From the NCBI GenBank assembly GCA_019322485.1, contig JAHWIK010000023.1, forward strand, positions 1-31,198: a DNA stretch of 31,198 bases, given 5' to 3'. How positions within the stretch are numbered: position 1 is the first letter of the stretch; each line of letters begins with the position of its first letter. Source of the stretch: Candidatus Woesearchaeota archaeon. GTDB taxonomy: Archaea > Nanobdellota > Nanobdellia > Woesearchaeales > JAHWIC01. Positions 6,009 through 13,725 of this stretch are shown here, piece after piece. The translations under genes and the position numbers were made by a program. Under the pieces are notes generated by a model that saw only the letters and a program-made list of their open reading frames with translations, was not told where the DNA came from and ran no database searches.

Positions 6009-8585
6009 TCATTCAAGCTTTTTCTTGAACTCTTCAAGCTCTTTCAAAAACCTGGAAATCGTCTTGCCAATAACCTCTGGCTGGGTTCTTAGTATCTCAG
6101 CACTCTTGGCAAGGGCATCCCCCTCATACTTTTCCTTAGAGGTTAGCTCCAGTTCCTTAACATCAATCTTCTTTCCTTTCTTGACAGCCTTTCTCGCCTT
6201 TTTCCATTTGTCAAATAATTCCTGTGTTCTTCCAGGGAGCTGGTTAACATCAACCCCAAGCAGTTTAGCTGTTTTCTCCAGAATACCTTCTTCCTTTGCT
6301 TCCTCTTTTTCAGCAGCTTTCCCTGAAGTAAATGTCAGCCTTACTATGCCGTCCTGTATCTTTGATGACTTTAATATCTTTATCTCCCCTGTTTCCTGTG
6401 TGTTCTTTAGATGAGTACCGCCGCATGCCTCTACATCAACCTCAGGGATTTCTACAACCCTGATTTCCTTGCCAGGGACTGCACCGCCCTGGTAAAGGCT
6501 CATACCATACTTTTTTTCTGCTGCGCTTCTCGGCATAAATGATGTTCTGACAGGGATAGCCTCTTTTACAATCTTGTTTGCTTCCTTGTTTATCTTTTCA
6601 AGCTCCTCCTCGCTTATATTCCTGAAATGAGTAACATCAAGATGAGCTTTCGCTTCTGTTTTCTTTGCACCAGCCTGGTTGATATGGCCCCCTAAAACCT
6701 TTCTTGCAGCAGCATTAACAATATGGGTTGCAGTATGATGCTGTGCAAGCTGTTTTCTTCTGTCAGCATCAATCTTTATCTCTACATTATCGCCTTTCTT
6801 GAATTTAGGCTTGTCAGCGAGAACATGGATAATCACCCCTCCCTGCTTAAAGACATCAACAATCCTACCCCCTTCAGAGGCGGCACGGGGTGGGCGGGAG
6901 GTTCCTATTTCTTTGCGAAGCAAAGAAATCGTACCTAAATCATGCAGCTGCCCTCCAGAAGTAGGGTATGCAACACTCTGGTCAAGCACAACATTCTTGT
7001 CAATTATTTTCAGAACCTTTGCTTTATTGCTTAGCTTTGCATAATCATCAAAATAAAGCCCCTTTGTATCAGGCAGACCCTCTAAAGGAAGCTTTTCCTC
7101 TCTTTTGGTAGCATGCGCCTGCTCAACCTTCTCGTGCAGTTCAGCAACCTCTGCATAGAAATTCTCAGGAATCTCAACTGTTTTGCCAAGCTTTGCAGCC
7201 TCTTCCTTGATTATCTCAGGATTTATGCCCTGGCTGTCATAAAGCTGAAGCAATTTCTTATCATCAATCTCTTCTTTAATGAATTTCCTGATTAATTGGT
7301 GTGATTTTTGTTTTGTCTGCTCATACTTTTCCTTTTCAATCTCCAGAATCTCACTTACCTCACCTAGATGCTGCATCAGTTCAGGGAACAATGGCTTCAG
7401 GTATTCAGCATGCCACTTGCATACATCAGCTAATTCAATCTTCCAGCCGTATTTGTCAATAAACGATAAAGCTCTTCTTAGAATAACCCTTAGATTATAT
7501 CCTCCGCCAACATTTGAAGGCAAAGCACCATCGCTTAAAGCAACAAGCAAAGCCCTGGTATGTTCACCAACAGAATATAATGCAGCTAATGGCAGGATAT
7601 TCTCCTTCAGGGTTTTAACATCCTCACCAACCTTGCTGGCTACATCAACCCATACCTTATCAATGTCATCAACCTCGTCAATATTAAGATAGGATGAGTA
7701 CGGCAGGAACCTTTTCATTAGGTCAGAATTTACCTTAATACCAGTTGAATGATATAATTTCTTGCATACAGTTGGAAAGACACTCTCATAGCTTGTTGAG
7801 GTTGCCTTTGTGAACCATGCATTGCGCTCATGGCCCATTCCCATGTCAAGAACCTTAAGGTTCAATTCCTTGTTGCCTGATGGGGTAACCTCATACATCA
7901 TGTAAACCTGGTTGCCAAGCTCTAAGCCCCTGCAGAAATATTCCATGCAAGGCCCGAAATTGCCTCCGCCAGCCCATGCATCCTCATGGAAGGTTATCTC
8001 CTCATTTGGCAGCCCTAAGCCTTTCTTAAGCCAGCTGTGTATATCTGTAAAGTATTTTTCCTGGTTCCAATCTTTTGGCTTCATGAATGCATGCTGCCCA
8101 ATCATGACAAAGCCAGTATAATGAGCGCCGGTTATGCCGACATTATCAATATCATTAAACCTTAAGCAGAACTGCGGCACAACCAAGGGGTTTGCAGGCG
8201 GTTCAACTGTGCCGGAAACAACCCACGGCTGGAAATCATAGATAGAAGCTTGAACAAAATCAGTATCATCCCTCCATCTGGCTGTCACAGGGTATCTCGG
8301 GATTGGTTTGTAGCCCCATTTCTCAAACAATCTTGCAAATTCCTTCCAAACCTCGATATAATCAAGCTCTTTTTTTGCAGGGCTCTTGCCAATAAACCTG
8401 AAGCCTCCAGAGCAGGCAGGATCACCGCAGGTATTTGAGTCAGAAGCAGTCCAGAACCAGGTTCCGCATTTGCATTTCTTCCTGACAAAGCCTTCTTTTT
8501 TTAGAACCTTTGTAGCATAATATTTATCCGGCTGCTGGGATGCCTTTTTCTTGAAATCTTTTTTCAATTCCTTATCTGTTGGCAT
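6009..8585 (-). CDS. alaS: Alanyl-tRNA synthetase, archaeal type
   Basis: The protein has 858 residues and charges tRNA-Ala with alanine in the cytosol. The N-terminus has the archaeal zinc-binding segment (Cys 38, 40, 53, 58). The class II core follows with FVMIGQHAFM, GGGNFGPCMEYF and NLRVILRRAL. The editing domain has HHTATH (about 617-622) and CGGTH (about 721-725), which hold the zinc that clears mischarged Ser/Gly. Two oddities stand out. First, about 20 residues (551-571) are inserted between GTI and RIVDV, encoded by a palindromic GC-rich element. Second, only about 133 residues follow CGGTH and the glycine-rich C-Ala motif is not visible, so the C-terminal globular domain seems missing. 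A TATA box at 8609-8616 predicts a leaderless mRNA. Confidence 0.96.
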   Translation of the reverse strand: MPTDKELKKDFKKKASQQPDKYYATKVLKKEGFVRKKCKCGTWFWTASDSNTCGDPACSGGFRFIGKSPAKKELDYIEVWKEFARLFEKWGYKPIPRYPVTARWRDDTDFVQASIYDFQPWVVSGTVEPPANPLVVPQFCLRFNDIDNVGITGAHYTGFVMIGQHAFMKPKDWNQEKYFTDIHSWLKKGLGLPNEEITFHEDAWAGGGNFGPCMEYFCRGLELGNQVYMMYEVTPSGNKELNLKVLDMGMGHERNAWFTKATSTSYESVFPTVCKKLYHSTGIKVNSDLMKRFLPYSSYLNIDEVDDIDKVWVDVASKVGEDVKTLKENILPLAALYSVGEHTRALLVALSDGALPSNVGGGYNLRVILRRALSFIDKYGWKIELADVCKWHAEYLKPLFPELMQHLGEVSEILEIEKEKYEQTKQKSHQLIRKFIKEEIDDKKLLQLYDSQGINPEIIKEEAAKLGKTVEIPENFYAEVAELHEKVEQAHATKREEKLPLEGLPDTKGLYFDDYAKLSNKAKVLKIIDKNVVLDQSVAYPTSGGQLHDLGTISLLRKEIGTSRPPRAASEGGRIVDVFKQGGVIIHVLADKPKFKKGDNVEIKIDADRRKQLAQHHTATHIVNAAARKVLGGHINQAGAKKTEAKAHLDVTHFRNISEEELEKINKEANKIVKEAIPVRTSFMPRSAAEKKYGMSLYQGGAVPGKEIRVVEIPEVDVEACGGTHLKNTQETGEIKILKSSKIQDGIVRLTFTSGKAAEKEEAKEEGILEKTAKLLGVDVNQLPGRTQELFDKWKKARKAVKKGKKIDVKELELTSKEKYEGDALAKSAEILRTQPEVIGKTISRFLKELEEFKKKLE
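6868..6936. repeat. Palindromic in-frame insertion inside alaS
   Basis: ATTTCTTTGC (907-916 after 6000) and GCAAAGAAAT (920-929 after 6000) form a perfect 10-bp inverted repeat with loop GAA, flanked by AGGT (6899-6902) and ACCT (6933-6936). Next to it, 6866-6900 is very GC-rich compared with the AT-rich gene. The element keeps the reading frame and encodes about 20 residues not expected in other alanyl-tRNA synthetases. It resembles in concept the Rickettsia palindromic elements that insert into coding regions. No second copy was seen in this window. Confidence 0.65.
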
Positions 8586-8606
8586 AAGAGAAATAGTTAA
8601 GGAATT

Positions 8607-8618
8607 GCTTTAAATAAT
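8607..8618 (-). promoter_or_regulatory. TATA box of alaS
   Basis: On the minus strand TATTTAAAG is centred about 27 bases before the alaS ATG (8585). It sits in the 34-base gap after the 866-residue protein gene, so alaS has its own promoter and is probably translated without a leader. Confidence 0.6.
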
Positions 8619-8619
8619 T

Positions 8620-11220
8620 TTAGATTTTATGCATCTCTTCTCTCTGCAGAAATTCTCTTGGAACTACAACTTCATTTGCATCAAATCTATTGCCTTCGCC
8701 AATAACAGCTGCATAATGCTTTCCAATCTCAGGAACAAACTGCAATCCCTCATCCCTGTAACCTGATTCATCAACTACCCTGCCTGTTTGAGGATTTATC
8801 TCAAGAATATATACGCCCAAGTTAGCTCTTTTTGCCTGTTTGAATACCTCTTGGTACATATCCTTTAGTCCTTTTGCATCATATATATAGCTTATATCCC
8901 TGCTTTTTCCCTGGCCATCTTCTAATGTCAGTGTTTCCTTTTTATACACAACCTCAGAGCCATTCTCACCAAAAACCTTTCTGCCTGCAATAGCCAGTAG
9001 ATGGTTTGATGCCAGCTCTACACTTGTTTCTTCAAGATTATGGTCTAATCCATCATAAGCTGCTCTAGAGCCATCTGCTACATCCTCTGCATCAATTCTA
9101 AATGGTTTTTCAATAACATAAGCATGCCTTACAGCATTTCCTTTCTCGTCATATAATTCATGCAGCTCTGGTGTAAATATGCCGTCACCCAAATACCTTT
9201 TGGATGGTACGCTTGCTTCGCTCTGCTTTTTTTCATAATCCTTAGGTGTAATCCTGACTAAATCAAGCTTATAATTTGGATTTGCCTTTATCTGGTCAGC
9301 AGTTAACTCAGAATCACCAGGATTAAATCTTCTGATAACCTTTCCATCTTCATCTGTTTCAACAAACTGGATTACATATTGTATTCCTTCATCATCTGCT
9401 AATAATCCGTTAAAGTTAATTCCAACACCTTTTTGAACCTCTGTTCTTCTGTCAATGTTGTATTGAAGCCTTAAATCAGGCATCAATCCTTTATGTTCTA
9501 CAAGAACATGGTAGATTATTGCAAGAGCATCATTATAATCAAGCTCCATAGAAGCAGCAATATCCCTGCCGTCAGCCCCTCTTAGATTTACAGTATATTT
9601 TGCTCCTGATTTTGCCAAAATCTCCTGCATTACTTCCCTAACATCAATTGGTCCATCAAAAACAGAATAAAAATCAAAATCTTCATCAAGTTTAACTGCG
9701 CATAACTTCTTAGCTTCATTATTATCAACATATTCCCTGGTTTTTTCTTTAAAATCCAGGATTCTTTCGAGATTTTCAATCTTTGTTTCTGGATTTAGGC
9801 ATTTCTTCCTCTCTTTCTGCACCTCTAATGGCTCAATCTTTGTTTCCAGTGATTGATAATCCTCGCTTGCCAGGTTTCTGTCCTTAAAATGGCCTGCATC
9901 CTTGGCTGCATCCATGTCATCACTGGCTTCTCTTGGCACAGTCAGTGTTTCATAAGTGCTTGATGAATCAAATTCAACCTCAAATTCATCTTCCAAAAGA
10001 GTTGATGGCTGTTTTATGCTTTGATAACTTGCATCCTCACTTGTAGTTGTAATTGACTCAACTATGTTCAGCACTTTTACCTGATAATCAAATCCTGAAT
10101 TAGAATATACCAATGGCTCTTCTGTTGCAGCTGGTTTAGATTCTAATCTTGGCTGTACAGCCTCAAAATATTCAACCTTTGAGTATGATGATTGTATTGG
10201 TTCTGTAATTGTTTGGGAAATAACCTGAGGTTCTGTTGTTTGATTGTCTGATGTAATCACATTTTGATTGCTTGTGTAAGTTCTTTCCTCTAACCTGGGT
10301 TGAATTGGCTCTGCTTTAGCTGGGATTAGCAACTCAATGCTCCTGGTTTCTGCAGAAATTGGTTTTGGAGAAACATAATCAATGTTATGATACAAAATCT
10401 CTGGTCTGATAGGCATTGTTTCCTGCATTACAGCAGGCATAGCTGCTTGATTGCTCTGCAGCTGGTATCTTTCCTGCACAACTGGTCTGGCTTGTTCATA
10501 CATTCTTGCTTCAACAACAAATAAATTATCTGTTGAGGCACTAGAGGTTTGTTCTTCTTGGATATCCACTCTAGCTGTAGGGTGCGTTATAATCTCTGGT
10601 ACAACCCTTTCATAATTTACCAAATGAATCTCATTATCTGAGCTTGTTCCTGCACTATAGGTTTCCTGCTGGTAACCTGCTGTTTCTGTTGTATATGGTA
10701 TCCTTGGGTATTCGCTTGTTTTTGGTTGTGAAATATAATCATCTGCCTTTTGTTCACCCTCATTTGATTCATATGGCTGCTCTGCTGTGTACATAACTCT
10801 AACTTGAGCAGAACCAACATAATGAACATAACTAATCTTTCCAGTATAATCCTTAGGTACTGGAGAAGTATTTGTTCCTGCATTATGAAATGTCCCTGCA
10901 GGGTCAAAATTCATCGCAACAGAATCCGATGCAGTTGCTGTATATTCTTTGATATAGCTGGGGTCAACAGCTCCCTGGTAAGCCTCTGCTATGACTTCTT
11001 TTGCAAGTCCGCTTGGTAAATTGTGTATTAGAACCCTTGCCTCAAGGCTTGGAGCATCTCTTGCAATATTATCAGCAGTTTCTTCTTCTCTTTTCAATTC
11101 ATCAGCAGACTGCCGTTCAAAATCAGGGCTGTCAAGAGATGTCTCTCTAAAGTCAAGTGTTAATGTGGATACACCACCCCATTTTATCGGAACTATATTC
11201 TTGCCTAAGACAGCTAACAT
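8620..11220 (-). CDS. Large protein of unknown function (866 residues)
   Basis: I do not recognise a family. There is no signal peptide or membrane helix. The N-terminal 150 residues look folded. Residues about 150-440 are low in complexity, rich in Glu, Gln, Thr, Ser and Pro, with the phrase QPRLE occurring twice, and are probably disordered. A short charged region with predicted helix follows. The C-terminal half (about 470-866) looks like a folded alpha/beta domain without known motifs. The ATG follows AGGGGT, a plausible ribosome site, and a TATA box at 11251-11262. A perfect palindrome at 11233-11249 lies between TATA and start and may be an operator. It is a clean 2.6-kb open frame with codon use like its neighbours. 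Confidence 0.8.
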   Translation of the reverse strand: MLAVLGKNIVPIKWGGVSTLTLDFRETSLDSPDFERQSADELKREEETADNIARDAPSLEARVLIHNLPSGLAKEVIAEAYQGAVDPSYIKEYTATASDSVAMNFDPAGTFHNAGTNTSPVPKDYTGKISYVHYVGSAQVRVMYTAEQPYESNEGEQKADDYISQPKTSEYPRIPYTTETAGYQQETYSAGTSSDNEIHLVNYERVVPEIITHPTARVDIQEEQTSSASTDNLFVVEARMYEQARPVVQERYQLQSNQAAMPAVMQETMPIRPEILYHNIDYVSPKPISAETRSIELLIPAKAEPIQPRLEERTYTSNQNVITSDNQTTEPQVISQTITEPIQSSYSKVEYFEAVQPRLESKPAATEEPLVYSNSGFDYQVKVLNIVESITTTSEDASYQSIKQPSTLLEDEFEVEFDSSSTYETLTVPREASDDMDAAKDAGHFKDRNLASEDYQSLETKIEPLEVQKERKKCLNPETKIENLERILDFKEKTREYVDNNEAKKLCAVKLDEDFDFYSVFDGPIDVREVMQEILAKSGAKYTVNLRGADGRDIAASMELDYNDALAIIYHVLVEHKGLMPDLRLQYNIDRRTEVQKGVGINFNGLLADDEGIQYVIQFVETDEDGKVIRRFNPGDSELTADQIKANPNYKLDLVRITPKDYEKKQSEASVPSKRYLGDGIFTPELHELYDEKGNAVRHAYVIEKPFRIDAEDVADGSRAAYDGLDHNLEETSVELASNHLLAIAGRKVFGENGSEVVYKKETLTLEDGQGKSRDISYIYDAKGLKDMYQEVFKQAKRANLGVYILEINPQTGRVVDESGYRDEGLQFVPEIGKHYAAVIGEGNRFDANEVVVPREFLQREEMHKI

Positions 11221-11232
11221 AAAAACCCCTAA

Positions 11233-11262
11233 TTGGATATAATATCCAACTTATATATAAAC
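11233..11262 (-). promoter_or_regulatory. Promoter with 17-bp operator-like palindrome
   Basis: A strong TATA element (TTATATATAA) at 11251-11262 is followed, toward the gene, by TTGGATAT-A-ATATCCAA at 11233-11249, an exact inverted repeat. The palindrome fills the space between TATA and the predicted start site near 11230, where a bound dimeric repressor would block RNA polymerase. No regulator gene lies next to it. Confidence 0.6.
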
Positions 11263-11292
11263 CTTTTGGAATTCTAAAATCTGTCTCAAGAA

Positions 11293-11928
11293 CTATCTGC
11301 CAACAGGCACCACATACAAAGGAACCTCATTCTCCAGGCTCAACAGCCTGCTAACAAAGCCATCATCAAAAGCGCCGATAGGAAATGTCTTAAGCCCCAA
11401 GCTAATGGCCTGCAGATGCACATTCTGGGCTGAATGCCCAACCTCAATATGCACATATCTCTCTCCTCTGTCGCCATACCTCTGGCTGGTTCGCTCGTAA
11501 ATGGCTGTAAAGATAACATACGCAGGAGCGCCATACGGCAGCCCTTCACTTATCTCACTAACCTTTGTTGCTGTATGTTTGCTTGGGTCATAACGATAAG
11601 CACCAGGCTCTAAACCAGTAACATCTGCTGCAATAAGATAAACCACTAATGGCTGTGTTGCACCAGCTGAGGGAGCAGTCCTTGTTGCTCCAGTAACACC
11701 ATCAATACCTTGCGAAGCCCAAAGGATTTGCGAGACCTCATCCAGTTTTAATGGCTCAGCTGTAAATGAACGCTCAGCTCTGCGCTCAGCAAGAGCATTT
11801 TCCAAAGAAACCCTGCCCTCATATGCAGGCTCTGAGAGTTTTATCTCATCCCCTTCAGTCCTTTCAATGTTCTGAGAAGCACAACCTGCAAGAATAAGGA
11901 GTATTGCAAAAATCACTGCTTCGTTCAT
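11293..11928 (-). CDS. Nitroreductase/SagB-like lipoprotein
   Basis: The start chosen is the ATG at 11928 (211 residues). It begins MNEAVIFAILLILAGC, a lipoprotein signal with lipobox LAGC (Cys16), and has a TATA box 28 bases upstream; the reading frame stays open 51 codons further up, but without such support. The mature part matches the SagB/ThcOx branch of FMN-dependent nitroreductases: RRAERSFT (49-56, likely FMN phosphate contact), TAPSAGATQP (84-93) and GHSAQNVHLQAISLGL (164-179). Family members oxidise azolines in peptide products or reduce quinones and nitro compounds. Export of a flavoprotein as a lipoprotein is unusual, and no RiPP maturation genes are adjacent, so the substrate is unknown. 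Confidence 0.82.
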   Translation of the reverse strand: MNEAVIFAILLILAGCASQNIERTEGDEIKLSEPAYEGRVSLENALAERRAERSFTAEPLKLDEVSQILWASQGIDGVTGATRTAPSAGATQPLVVYLIAADVTGLEPGAYRYDPSKHTATKVSEISEGLPYGAPAYVIFTAIYERTSQRYGDRGERYVHIEVGHSAQNVHLQAISLGLKTFPIGAFDDGFVSRLLSLENEVPLYVVPVGR

Positions 11929-11950
11929 ATAGTTCAATCTGATTCTACTG

Positions 11951-11986
11951 TATTTAAATCTTATTAAAATGTAAACTTTTATATAC
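11951..11986. promoter_or_regulatory. Divergent TATA boxes for the SagB-like lipoprotein (-) and channel operon (+)
   Basis: TATTTAAATC (11951-11960) lies about 27 bases before the minus-strand ATG at 11928, and CTTTTATATAC (11976-11986) lies about 28 bases before the plus-strand ATG at 12010. Both spacings fit leaderless archaeal transcripts. The two elements are only about 15 bases apart, so the promoters probably compete. Confidence 0.6.
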
Positions 11987-12009
11987 TCCTTGGGGCATAG
12001 GTAAAAAAC

Positions 12010-12693
12010 ATGAAAAAGGGGAGTGGAAAGGAGAAATTGCCTAGATGGAAGAAGACAGTTGACGATTTTAATATAGACCATTTTGAAAAGATTGAGAGGT
12101 TTGTAAAAAAAGCAATCCCCTGGCTTGTTCTGCTCTTACTTTTCATCATACTTGGAGAATTCGCCGGCGGCATAAACAGGCAGATTGTGGCAAGAATAAC
12201 AGGCCACGAATCGCATTTCTTGGAGCAGGTTGTGGAGTTTATGCACCACTATCATACCTGGGTAATAATCCTTGATGAGATCATAATAGCATTCTTTGTA
12301 TTAGATCTTTACTTTAATTTTTTCAAAAGTGTTACATTTGGCAGGTTTGTAAAGAAATATTTTTTGGATATAATTGCTGTCACGCCAGTTGGCTTGTTTT
12401 TCAGGGGTTCTGAAGCAGTTGCTTTGGCTGGAGATATTGGACTAGGCCAGGAAATAACCCATGTTGCAACTGAAACAGAACGAGCTATTGTTGAAGGCGA
12501 AAGAATCGCCAAGGAAGGAGAGAAGATAGTCAAGGAAGGGGAAAGAATCGCTAAAGTAGTTGAAGCAGAGAAAGCAGCAAAAGCAACAAGATTATCAAGA
12601 ACAGCAAGAGCACCAAGATTAGCTAGATTAGCCAGGCTGCCAAGATTAGTCAGGTTGTGGCGTTTGAAAACATTTTTTAAAAAAAAGAAGTAA
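12010..12693 (+). CDS. Stand-alone voltage-sensor-like membrane protein
   Basis: The protein has 227 residues. Hydrophobic segments at about 36-52 (S1-like), 84-103 (S2-like, FFVLDLYFNFF) and 117-130 (S3-like, YFLDIIAVTPVGLFF) match the first half of ion-transport (Kv-type) channels. Three EGERIAK-type heptads follow at 162-182. Then Arg occurs at 194, 197, 200, 203, 206, 209, 212, 215 and 218, exactly every third residue, the S4 voltage-sensor pattern. The reading stops soon after, with no pore. The pore gene starts six bases downstream in the -1 frame. Codons AAA AAA AAG at 12679-12687 contain the slippery heptamer A AAA AAG; a -1 slip would continue into the pore protein. The helical segment before S4 is unusual. 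Confidence 0.8.
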   Translation: MKKGSGKEKLPRWKKTVDDFNIDHFEKIERFVKKAIPWLVLLLLFIILGEFAGGINRQIVARITGHESHFLEQVVEFMHHYHTWVIILDEIIIAFFVLDLYFNFFKSVTFGRFVKKYFLDIIAVTPVGLFFRGSEAVALAGDIGLGQEITHVATETERAIVEGERIAKEGEKIVKEGERIAKVVEAEKAAKATRLSRTARAPRLARLARLPRLVRLWRLKTFFKKKK

Positions 12694-12698
12694 GTAAG
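12681..12698 (+). promoter_or_regulatory. Candidate -1 ribosomal frameshift site (A AAA AAG)
   Basis: In the frame of the sensor gene, 12681-12687 reads A AAA AAG, the same heptamer used by bacterial dnaX. The -1 frame is closed by TAA at 12678-12680, just before the site, but is open from the slip onward (GAA GTA AGT AAG) into the ATG of the channel gene at 12699. No clear stimulatory stem-loop was seen downstream. An eight-A run is also a classic place for an assembly indel. Confidence 0.5.
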
Positions 12699-13724
12699 AT
12701 GGAAGAAAAAAAAGGGGTGATGAGTTTAGTAAGTAGTCTAAGGAATATCAATCCTATGGCTGTTGTGTTTATCCTGCTTCTTGTGTCATTTATTTTCCTC
12801 TTTGCTAAGTTCGAGTTTATAGAAAACCCAGAGAAGTATAACCAGTTAGTGCAGGAAGGGAAAAACCCTGCTTTTGAAGCTGTATACTGGCTTATAACAA
12901 CCTCTACCACAACCGGCTATGGAGACTATGTCCCCACAACACCCAAGGGAAAGATAGTATCTATGTTTGCTATGGCTCTTGGTGTCAGCTTCCTTGGTTT
13001 CCTTCTCACAAGAATAACCCAGCGCATCATCTCAACAAATCTTCGTGATGTTTTTGGAATCAACAGAACCAGGAAAAAGGTTGATTATATTATATGCGGC
13101 TGGAATGAGTTAAGCGAATCAGTTTATAGGCAGATACAGGACAGCAGGCACCATATCATAATAGTGGACCCTTCAAAAAGCCCAGGCATAATTGAGCGCA
13201 ATGTGCAGTACATAAAGGGAGACCCAAAGGACGCATTAGTTCTTGAAAAAGCGAATATAAAGAATACAAGAAATGCAATATTATGTATGGACAATGATTC
13301 TGATGTGCTTTTAACACTCCACCTGATAAGGCAGCTTAACCCCTGGGTCAATGTTGTTGCCAAGATAGACAATTACGAGCATGTAAAACTTGCAGAGCAT
13401 GCAGGCGCTGACCAGGTGGTTTCACCGTCAGCTATTGCCGGACGTTTATTGTCAATAGCAACTGAAGAGCCGTATGTGGTTAAATGGGTTCTTAATGCAA
13501 CAACCTCAGCAGCTGAGGAGGAGTTTATTGAATATCAGGTAACCAAAGAGTCCATGCTGCACCAAAAAACTATTGAAGAGGCATCAAGATTATTGCATAG
13601 CGCAAAGATAATTGGTTTTGTCACCCACAAAGGATTTGAGAAGTTTCCATCAAATGAATATGTGCTTAAGTCTGGCGATAGACTTGTGCTTATGACTATC
13701 CCAAAAAAGAGGTTATTCGAATAA
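12699..13724 (+). CDS. MthK-like potassium channel pore with RCK domain
   Basis: The protein has 341 residues. Helix at 20-37, pore helix and selectivity filter TTGYGD (71-76), then the inner helix (about 86-104), form one subunit of a K+ pore. Residues 128-341 are an RCK domain: a Rossmann half starting ICGWNE (as in MthK) and a TrkA-C half. The MthK Ca2+-site acids, as I remember them, are not conserved (Cys, Lys and Asp stand in equivalent places), so a different ligand is likely. MthK makes free RCK subunits from an internal start; here no ATG, GTG or TTG is in frame between the inner helix and the RCK core. Its gating ring may therefore take a second RCK from the next gene, which begins one base after this stop. 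Confidence 0.92.
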   Translation: MEEKKGVMSLVSSLRNINPMAVVFILLLVSFIFLFAKFEFIENPEKYNQLVQEGKNPAFEAVYWLITTSTTTGYGDYVPTTPKGKIVSMFAMALGVSFLGFLLTRITQRIISTNLRDVFGINRTRKKVDYIICGWNELSESVYRQIQDSRHHIIIVDPSKSPGIIERNVQYIKGDPKDALVLEKANIKNTRNAILCMDNDSDVLLTLHLIRQLNPWVNVVAKIDNYEHVKLAEHAGADQVVSPSAIAGRLLSIATEEPYVVKWVLNATTSAAEEEFIEYQVTKESMLHQKTIEEASRLLHSAKIIGFVTHKGFEKFPSNEYVLKSGDRLVLMTIPKKRLFE

Positions 13725-13725
13725 A

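Noticed and set aside
7279..7692. 137-codon open frame antisense to alaS, and several similar ones (6025-6414, 6799-7044)
   Set aside because: They lie wholly inside a confidently identified gene, have no promoter or ribosome site, and their translations are low-complexity Ser/Leu/Phe-rich, as expected from reading a coding strand backwards.
11929..12081. 51-residue N-terminal extension of the nitroreductase-like lipoprotein
   Set aside because: The extension would cover the divergent promoters and bury the lipoprotein signal; the TATA spacing supports the ATG at 11928.
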